This document shows, piece by piece, positions 56,636 through 64,000 of a DNA stretch of 64,000 nucleotides. This stretch comes from Hippasteria phrygiana (Eukaryota; Echinodermata; Asteroidea; Valvatida; Goniasteridae), in NCBI GenBank assembly GCA_037893225.1, contig JAZGUH010000544.1:237949-301948 (forward strand), written 5' to 3'. A program made the position numbers and the translations under genes. Every line of letters begins with the position of its first letter. Position 1 is the stretch's first letter. The notes beneath the pieces are model-generated. The model made no database searches. It worked only from the letters and a program-made list of their open reading frames with translations, and was not told where the DNA came from.

Positions 56636-57483
56636 CAGGCTTTCAAGTATTCCTACTTATCCTACTTTTTTCTTGAAATTCCAATTTTTTCCTACTTTTT
56701 CCTACTTTTTGTGTTGCCTAAACGAATGTTTATGGGGGGCACTTAATGTACATGTACCAGTCAAGAATTCTGTCCGTGTGTCTGCGGACGTGCCCGTGTG
56801 ACCGTATGTTAAAGTTTTAGGTTAAGTTTTTGCTCTCATTTGGTGTTATTTGAAAAGTTTAAGTCCAATTGGAACCAAATGTGGGTTATACATGTAACAT
56901 GGGAACCTTCATATGTTAATGAGGTCAATGGTCGTCAAAGGTCAAGGGTCATCTGAGGTCAAGTTGTAAAATGGGCTGAACATGTAAAATTGGACCAATT
57001 TGAAATGAAGTCCAATTGGAACCAAATGTGGGTTATACATGTGTTGCCTTTGTTGTCATACATTTGAAGCCAACCATCAATACTTACCTCGCCCTCAAGG
57101 GTAACCGCACAAGCTGGCGACACTAGTGGTTCAAGAACCACCTTGTTTTTGTCTCTCAACTCCGAAAAATGAAATCTCATTGAATATTTTTCATAAAAGT
57201 GTTACACACTGTCATATGAAAATCACGCTTGGGTGCAGGAGTACTGCAATTTGACTTCCAACAGCTTAGTTAAGGATGGAGTACAAGTGTTGTGAGTACA
57301 GAACATGCCAAATGAGGCTTGTGATGCAGTGAACATTATCAATGAAAAGTACTTGTGAAAGCCCGCAGATGTCCTACTTTTATCCTGATTTTGTCCTCCA
57401 AAGTCCTACTTTTGTCCTATTTTTTTACAAATTCTGATCCTACTATTCTCCTTCTTTTTCACGAGGGTCTGCTTGAAAGCCTG
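56636..57483. mobile_element. CAGGCTTTC-ended element
   Basis: Ends CAGGCTTTCAAGTATTCC and TGCTTGAAAGCCTG with atattg on both sides. Interior homologous to 17808-18528, plus a duplicated AAGTCCAATTGGAACC segment near 56860 and 57010. Confidence 0.8.
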
Positions 57484-57620
57484 ATATTGTGGAAAATGGA
57501 TGGGTATAAAATAAATGCTTTACGCAGTGTGCACAATGACCACAGACATGGATTTCCGGCCATATGTTGTAAAAGTCGTCCCGTGATGTTCTATTATAAC
57601 CGTGTCTTGTTGTATTGCAG

Positions 57621-57803
57621 GGTAACATGGACGTGAACGGTGAGGTTATTCTCCAGGACTCCTTTCAAGTCTGGGACCCCAAGCAGATCTTCCGCAAGGG
57701 TCGGGAGAGACACATCTTCCTGTTTGAGCTCTTCTTTGTCTTCAGCAAGGAGGGCAAGGACAGCACGGGCAATACCAAGTACATCTTTAAGAGCAAGCTG
57801 GAT
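57621..57803 (+). CDS. Trio: Trio exon r: PH1 domain, first part
   Basis: 183 nt, 61 codons, phase 0. GEVILQDSFQVWDPKQIFRK and GRERHIFLFELFFVFSKEGK match vertebrate PH1 (ILQESFQVWDPKTLIRKGRE, RHLFLFEMSLVFSKEVKDSS). It encodes strands beta1 to beta4. In this family PH1 assists exchange by the adjacent DH domain. Acceptor is tgtattgcag, donor gtgagt. Confidence 0.97.
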
Positions 57804-58089
57804 GTGAGTACAAGCGCCGCTTTGTCAATGCATGGGGAATGCATGCTGTGTTCTCACTGGGAACAATCACTATGAACATTTTGACCATTAACTTCCTGTG
57901 AATTTACTGTTTTGCCATAAATATAATCCCTCGCAGGCATCATTAGGCTGAGAGGCCGCAGCAGTCCTCCACTAAACTGTTTTTTATCGATTTTTAAAGG
58001 CCTGAGTCCTGGAGGATTACAGTGGTCATTTATAGAAGTAAACGGGGTGATGAAATCGGGAGCGTCACTATCTCTGACTATGCACCTGT

Positions 58090-58451
58090 CAATTGTATGA
58101 TGGATCACCAGGGGAGGTGCCTCAATGTTCAATGTGGGGCCACCTTTTGGGGTCCCACGACTCACCCTTGCGTCATGCTCGTGACGAACCATTCGCGTAC
58201 AATTGATGCTATAAACCATGTTTCTTGACGCACCATGTCCAGACAACAACTCGCCTCTAACGGACATAATGTCATAGTGTGTCATGCAGTTTGTAACTGC
58301 ATGATGCACCATGACGTACCCCAATGCATCCCACTATGCGTTTATGACTAACCAAAGTTGTACTTGACGCACCCCCTTCGCCACGATCTGACTGAACATG
58401 AGAGTGACATGACGCACCTCCCTGGGGGTCCGGGGGTTCATCATACAATTG
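58090..58451. mobile_element. Inverted-repeat element
   Basis: CAATTGTATGATGGATCACC at 58090 is mirrored by TTCATCATACAATTG ending at 58451. GGGAGGTGC and GCACCTCCC are also mirrored inside. Confidence 0.72.
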
Positions 58452-59248
58452 ATAGAAGCATTATAAACTAATCCGCTGAATAAAACATGGATCAGTGCTG
58501 CTGATGATGGTGTCTTGCAGCAGCGGCAATTTCTTGTCAAGGTTGGGGGGGGGGCGCGTAGAAAAAAAACAACACACAACTAACGATAATTGTTTAGCAT
58601 TTTGTACTAGCATTTTTGAAAATGTGTTCTGCATATAAAAGCCAATGACCCATAAAATGTATATGACAAGGGGGAAGTTATTAGGGGGACACTGCCATAG
58701 CCATCCCCTTCTTTTTTATCTATAAATTTATTCAAGTAACAAACTTTCAACAACCTCTCTTTCAACCCAAGCTTGCAAAGGGCCAATAAAGTTAAGTGGC
58801 CAGCGTAGTGATGTCTCACATGTTTAGACCCATCCGGAAAGACTGACCCTCGGCAGTCACCCCAATTAATTATGCGAGCTGCCTATCACGCAGAACAAAT
58901 CTGGAACTAAGGAAAAGCTTTTTATATGATGGGTACAATATTCACAATATATTTATACAATATCGGTAATTTTGCACAAACTTATTTGTTTCTCAAAACC
59001 ATCGAGGTTCGTCTCTCCCTCTCCTTGGAATCTCATCTAAAAAAAACTGCCCCATTACAAACTCGAACATGCTATGGTCCAAGGATTTGGTATATTCATT
59101 CAAGTAACTTGCTAAATATTCAACATTTTATATTTATGCAAAGTGGAAACATGCCACCAATGCCTACTGTGGTCCAATATTTTCTAGAAATGGTTGGGCG
59201 TGGCGGCCCAAAGGAAAATAAATTTTGTTTCTCTCAACTGGAAAATGT

Positions 59249-59280
59249 GCTATCGTAAACCCTTTGGGGTTTACGATAGC
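59249..59280. repeat. Perfect 14-bp hairpin, TTTG loop
   Basis: GCTATCGTAAACCC, TTTG, GGGTTTACGATAGC. Confidence 0.92.
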
Positions 59281-59600
59281 AAATAAAAATAAATTCCGGT
59301 TGGACATTTTCAGAGAGTAATTTTGGTTTTAAAATAACTATCACCACGTGGTGTCTATGATCGTCGATGAGTGATCAATTCTTTTCTCTCAAAATATTCC
59401 ATGGAACTTTCTGCTTCCACCTCCAAAATTATCAGCGTCCTTCACTGTATTCATCTCAGAATGCCATGTTGTATTTATTTCACTGTATCCGTCGAGGTAT
59501 AAATCCATATTCCTACTAATCAATACACAGTGATGGATGTATGTAAAGAGGATGTTGATTTCTGAGAGAAATCTGCATTATTTTGTGCTTTTATGCAATT

Positions 59601-59859
59601 ACTTCTGCCATAAAATTATTACTTACTTTTCAGAGCTGTTTTTATCAAGTCCCGTCTAGCCCGCTGGTGTCATTTGTCTGCATGCTGTCACTCTCGGCAG
59701 CAAACAAATATGCCATAAGATGAAGTCCCCTTTTGTACCTAGTGGCCGTCTTATGACGTCAGATGTGTTGACTTTGACAAATGGCACCAGCGGGCTAGAC
59801 TGGACTTGATTAAAAACAGCTCTCAAAAGTAACTTTTATTATTTCACGGCAGAAGTGAC
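59601..59859. repeat. Foldback, arms about 100 bp
   Basis: ACTTCTGCCATAAAATTATT at left against its diverged complement at 59835-59859, and GTCTAGCCCGCTGGTG against CACCAGCGGGCTAGAC further in. Confidence 0.85.
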
Positions 59860-59928
59860 TGCCTGTTTGAATGTAATAAGCCGTGTATCTATTGGATGTT
59901 TTCTTCCGCGGCCTCGCGAAAACTCAAG

Positions 59929-59985
59929 TTACGACAGAACTCGCGACAACTTACGACAGAACTCGCGACAACTTACGACAGAACG
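59929..59985. repeat. 22-bp tandem repeat
   Basis: About 2.5 units of ACGACAGAACTCGCGACAAC-type sequence. Confidence 0.85.
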
Positions 59986-60368
59986 TTTATTCGCCTTGCG
60001 AGGCTGGCAGAATGTCACACGTTGCAGGCACTGTGCACAATCGCCTTTGACCTAAACGGGATAGACGCCGTGACCTACATGTAGCATAATTGTTAGCGCT
60101 CTAAAATCCATCAAATCTGCCATGTTTCAAGCAGCAAACGGACGAAAAACGTAGTTGTATGCACGTACAGGGCCAGGGTCGTCTGTCGGTTCGCTCCGCT
60201 GCAAAGCGCTAGCGCAACTGCATGTAATCACATGTGGGCGTACTACACACAAAACCATACCACCATTTTCGCACATGCTAGCGATAATCGCTGTGTAATT
60301 GACGTAATACAGGAAGTTGCATTGTTTACACAATGGTTGTCCGCATAGTCGCGGTAGTTCTACAGTGA

Positions 60369-60588
60369 GGGGCTATTTCCATTGAACTTGTTTTCATCCC
60401 TGATGACTTTCCACGGCCGCGCAGATATCTTCCGCGACCGCTTTCGGCCTGGAAATTTTTACATCAAGGTCGCGGTAAGTTGACAGGGACGTTAGTTTGC
60501 CGCGTGTCCCCATTGGACTTAATTTTGTCATTCTACAGAAAAGTCGTGGTAGATTGACAAAAATAAATCCAATGGAAACATGGCTATA
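60369..60588. mobile_element. Foldback MITE, relative of 15858
   Basis: GGGGCTATTTCCATTGAAC at left against AATCCAATGGAAACATGGC at right. Also carries the CATTGGACTTAATTTTGTC motif seen near 15870-15920. Confidence 0.6.
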
Positions 60589-60693
60589 TTCCTTAACCTA
60601 CTGAAAACTACAAAAGGACGCAGATCTCTCTCAGCACTCAACATCCTCTTTTAAGTTGCAAACGGATTTGAATTTCAATTGATTTCCATGCAG

Positions 60694-60795
60694 ACATCTG
60701 AACTAGGCATCACAGAGCACATTGAAGGCGACTGCTGCAAGTTTGCACTGTGGACAGGGAGTACGCCCTCATCAGACAACCGGATTGTGCTCAAG
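60694..60795 (+). CDS. Trio: Trio exon s: PH1 domain, continued
   Basis: 102 nt, 34 codons, phase 0. TSELGITEHIEGDCCKFALW matches vertebrate TSELGVTEHVEGDPCKFALW, then SSDNRIVLK follows before donor gtctgt. Acceptor is tttccatgcag. The next segment expected in the family is the C-terminal PH helix with a DWIKHIREVI-like motif. I could not find it before 64000, so the next exon is probably outside. Confidence 0.96.
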
Positions 60796-60892
60796 GTCTG
60801 TATCAAAATACCCTCCTTCTCTAGATACAGAACCATTCTGTTCCAGACAATTTGAAAACTATTTTGTGTAACGCCAAACATAGTGACGTTAA

Positions 60893-61058
60893 GGGGATAA
60901 AAGTGTGATGACCCGGTCTTTACCACGTCAATAATAACCGAGGAGGGGCGTGACCGCTGTTAATGGACCGAGCCGAAGGCAAGGTCCATTAACAGCGGTC
61001 ACGACCCTTCGAGGTTATTATTGACTGGTAAAGACCGGGTCATCACATTTTTATCCCC
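60893..61058. repeat. Foldback, arms about 75 bp
   Basis: GGGGATAAAAGTGTGATGAC is mirrored by GTCATCACATTTTTATCCCC. The inner arms include GTGACCGCTGTTAATGGACC and its complement around a 13-base loop. Starts 97 bp after exon s. Confidence 0.9.
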
Positions 61059-61566
61059 ATTCATAAATGCCTTCTTACGAAAAATGCAAAAACATCCCGT
61101 AAAAAGGACAAAATGCGAAGCTTTTTCACCCCACTTTTTCTCCCATTTGCTCAGTACAAAACACATGCGTACCTATCGGCCTTGTGAGCGCATGAAGGCG
61201 CTCTGCGCCTGTCTGTCGCGTGCGCGTACGCACACGCACGAGTTGCGTTTTATACGCGTGCATTACCGTTGTCTTACATTATAAAGTTCAGTACATCTTG
61301 TGCGCGCACCTACTACGCTCTCCCTGTTGCGTATCGGCTGAGAACAGCTGGTTATGACGCGCCGTGTTTAAACAACTTCCAGCCGTGTTTAAACAACCGT
61401 TTAAACACACCCACGTGACAGGCTCTAGACCAATAGGGATAGTGAAACTCGCTGAGGCATTTATGAATACACAATGCAAAATCTACAAATCAAATTGAAA
61501 TTACATGGCTCTGTGGATGTAAATCCAATGTTTTATTGCATGAATGGGCGTGTAAAATTTTGTTAA

Positions 61567-62564
61567 CCCTTTGCACGCTATCGGCGACTCCAGTCGCCAA
61601 GCGCATATATTTCCTCCATGCTATCGGCGACTACAGTTGCCCGCATGCATTATGCACACTCAGTAAGAGAATTCTGGGTAATTATTGACCCCTGACCTTC
61701 ATCTGGGTACTTGTAGACAGCTGTGCACATGGGCAACAATATTCCATCGTGTTAAAGCCAACTTTTCTTGCAAAATTTTCCGTAATTTACTGCTGAAAAT
61801 AAGTGCGCTCAGAACCGCTAAAACAATAGGTGTGTACCATGAATGCCCACGCAGCATTTCAGGAGAGTTTTGGGGAATCGGACTCCGGAGATTTAGATTT
61901 TGAAGAGCCTTTTCCGAGCAATTCTGACGACGATGAAGGTACGTGTAGTAACCATGAAGACCGTGGAGACGATGGCAGCGGTGATGGGTCAGATTCTGAC
62001 AATGGCCTGGTTGAAAATCAACGGCGGGCGGCCCAAGGTGGTGGTGATGCTGTGTGGGAAGAGGTCTTGCGGCGGGCCTACCATAACGACTGGCCGATAC
62101 ATTTCAGTCAATTTCATTTACAGTTTTGTTGCATACATGCAATTACATGATGTAGAATTGAACAAACAATGAATAATGTGTCATTGAAGGAAACAATCAT
62201 TCTCAATGCTTGGTGTTGTCTCTTTCTATTCTAATAAATCAGGGGAATGCAATACAAATCTTACATTCACAGTTTACATGCACAGGAGCTACATGTAAGT
62301 GACCTTGACAGTTTCTATCTGATATATTAGTTGATTTTCAAAATGTCATAACTTGCATGTGGCTGTACTGAGAATAAATATTTTTGTATCATTGGATTGG
62401 AAATTTCATAAGGAACAATGTTTCTATTTTGCATTTTCCTCTAAAACACTTCTTTCATGAAGTAAACGCCATCTGACTTACTGTGGGTCTATAAAATGAC
62501 GCGTGGCACAGGAAATGCAGCAACACGGGATTAGTGTGCAATAATGGCCATAGCGTGCTAAGGG
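61567..62564 (+). mobile_element. Deleted piggyBac-type transposon
   Basis: 998 bp with ends CCCTTTGCACGCTAT and ATAGCGTGCTAAGGG flanked by TTAA at 61563-61566 and 62565-62568. A subterminal CTATCGGCGACTNCAGTYGCC motif occurs twice at the left end (about 61578 and 61620). Confidence 0.85.
61839..62150 (+). pseudogene. piggyBac transposase N-terminus, truncated
   Basis: Open frame starting MNAHAAFQESFGESDSGDLD, rich in Asp, Glu and Ser (for example SNSDDDEG, DDGSGDGSDSDN), as typical of the acidic leader of piggyBac transposases. It stops after about 100 codons with no catalytic Asp-triad region, so the element lost its core and cannot make an active enzyme. I place the start at the second in-frame Met; one three codons earlier (61830) is equally possible. 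Confidence 0.6.
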
Positions 62565-62896
62565 TTAAAGGAGTTTTGAAATAAATAAAAATAATCTGAT
62601 TTAAATGTTTTATTATATTTATTTAAAACAAAATCAAACAAATCAACAACCCTCATAAATATTTAGTGAAAAGGGAACACAACACAGAACAGACAGGTTC
62701 AATTACACACAGCTACCACACCATTAAACTCACTACTTTGTCTTCAAACGTTGCCCGGGGATATGGAACTATCACATGGGGTCACAAACTATTGCACGGG
62801 ATAATGGAACTATCGCACAGAATCATGGAACAACTAAATGGGGCCACGGAACTATCAAACGGGGTCATATCAGAAGTTTCACATGCAAATTTAATT

Positions 62897-62998
62897 TGAA
62901 ATCAACAAAATGAGCTGATCCTAACATTTCGAACTTCAAGAACGTTCTTTCTCAAAGGCCAGCTAATTAGCGTCAGGTCAGCTTATTTTGTTGATTTG
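62897..62998. repeat. Snapback, arms about 20 bp
   Basis: AAATCAACAAAATGAGCTGA is mirrored by GTCAGCTTATTTTGTTGATTT. Confidence 0.85.
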
Positions 62999-63099
62999 TA
63001 TATTTCAGGTCAGTCCATTCAGTTAGCAGTTTGCAGCAGTTTAATTCAATTTCACATTTAATTTTCAATTTAACATTTAATTTTAATTTGAATTTTAAT

Positions 63100-63192
63100 T
63101 ATTGCATTCTATTTGAATTGTTGCATTCTATTTGAATTATTGAATTCAATTTTATTTATTGCATTCTATTTTAATTAATGCATTCTATTTTT
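63100..63192. repeat. AT-rich tandem repeat
   Basis: About four units of ATTGCATTCTATTTGAATT with substitutions. Confidence 0.85.
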
Positions 63193-63480
63193 CATGCTCC
63201 AGAAATTACAAATAATGTCAACTGAATGTGTATGACAAACAAATTTTATTTTGGGAGGACAGTAAATACATACATGCTCCCCTGGGTGAAGGGAAGCCTT
63301 CCTTGGAATTAAACATAGCTGGCTCCAGTGAACACTTCATGTATGCTTGAATTCATTAGCAGATAACCTTGGCAATTTAATATGAAATTATTATATTTTG
63401 GGCTGTGATATTAGATACGGCTTCATGACCTAGCCCAGTAGTCGTGCTCATTTCGCTTGACATATTACACCAGGCACTAC

Positions 63481-63525
63481 GTGTGTGTGTGTGTGTCTGT
63501 GTCTGTGTCTGTGTCTGTGTCTGTC
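63481..63525. repeat. GT and GTGTCT microsatellite
   Basis: A short GT run that passes into tandem GTGTCT hexamers. Confidence 0.95.
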
Positions 63526-64000
63526 ATATTTCTATGTCTGGTTGTTGGCAGCGAGGAAACCTTCAGTTATGAAGCCTCGGCCAGAGCGTGTGATTTCATT
63601 TTCACTCTGGACAATCAAATTGGGAGTTGAATTAGAGTCTATTAGATTAGGCCAGCCGCAAACTTGAGGTTGAGAAGAGGCCAGCCAGCCTTGATGGAAC
63701 CTGACCCATTTATGAAGCTGATTAGTATATTAAAGAGCTTGAACGTGTTCGGAAGCTGCAATGTTCATGGCGACACACATTCCTCCCTTTGAATAATTTT
63801 GTATGCTTGTCATTTTCTCGCCTGGGTAACAGTGGATTTTTCTAATTTTTAAGAGAGTCCCATTTGATCGTGAATATAGCTTCCGAGACTTGTGGCAATT
63901 TTAGCAAAATTTCATCATAAAATATTATGGCTGAAAATTAATTATCTGATACGACAGAAAATGTCGGCCCCTCAAATGAGTTATGCCGCAGAACTACACC

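Larger units (their letters stand above)
55514..57620. other. Intron, 2.1 kb
   Basis: Two elements fill most of it: 55564-56347 (TGTTCAGACA ends) and 56636-57483 (CAGGCTTTC ends). Confidence 0.75.
57804..60693. other. Intron, 2.9 kb
   Basis: Holds inverted-repeat elements at 58090-58451, 59601-59859 and 60369-60588, a perfect 14-bp hairpin at 59249-59280 and a 22-bp tandem repeat at 59929-59985. 58600-59240 is AT-rich with nothing recognised. Confidence 0.65.
60796..64000. other. 5' part of the next Trio intron
   Basis: Holds a foldback at 60893-61058, a deleted piggyBac element at 61567-62564, a snapback at 62897-62998, an AT-rich tandem repeat at 63100-63192 and a GT/GTGTCT microsatellite at 63481-63525. 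No exon is recognised. Confidence 0.65.

Overview
This is animal nuclear DNA. The only host gene I can support is one multi-exon gene on the + strand. It encodes a Trio/Kalirin-family Rho guanine-nucleotide exchange factor. I found 19 consecutive coding exons (10514 to 60795; 2841 nt, 947 codons) that join in frame with standard GT/AG introns. In order they encode the middle and C-terminal spectrin repeats, the short linker, the complete first DH (RhoGEF) domain and most of the first PH domain. The 5' part (Sec14 domain and first spectrin repeats) must lie before base 1. The end of PH1, the SH3 domain and any second GEF unit must lie after base 64000. Protein similarity to vertebrate Trio and Kalirin is high. 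Together with intron sizes of 0.2 to 11 kb and the repeat content, this suggests a marine invertebrate deuterostome (echinoderm, hemichordate or cephalochordate type). That placement is inference, not proof.

Layout. 1-10513 is the end of a long intron. 10514-22293 holds the first two exons, separated by an 11.4 kb intron. 28864-33844 holds five closely spaced spectrin-repeat exons. 37327-46148 holds the last spectrin-repeat exons. 48121-55513 holds the DH domain, with conserved region 1 in the exon at 48121, region 2 at 51571 and region 3 at 54258. 57621-60795 holds PH1. Introns are phase 0 except three: phase 2 after the exons ending at 22293 and 50587, and phase 1 after the exon ending at 37600.

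Nearly all other structure is mobile-element debris. There are eight copies of a TTAA-flanked piggyBac-like MITE family and a 1 kb deleted piggyBac with a transposase N-terminus. There are hAT-like MITEs with 8-bp target duplications, a GTGACCC-ended MITE, a pogo-like element, a Harbinger-like element, two tRNA-derived SINE types, many snapback elements and several minisatellites. Several insertions are nested and reveal their order of arrival. The most unusual structure is a 2.7 kb element at 13139-15825 carrying a broken RecQ-like helicase. About 240 bp of each of its ends recurs at 43045-45508 around unrelated cargo.

No rRNA, CRISPR array, operon or intact tRNA gene is visible, and no promoter can be assigned because the 5' end of the gene is outside the window.
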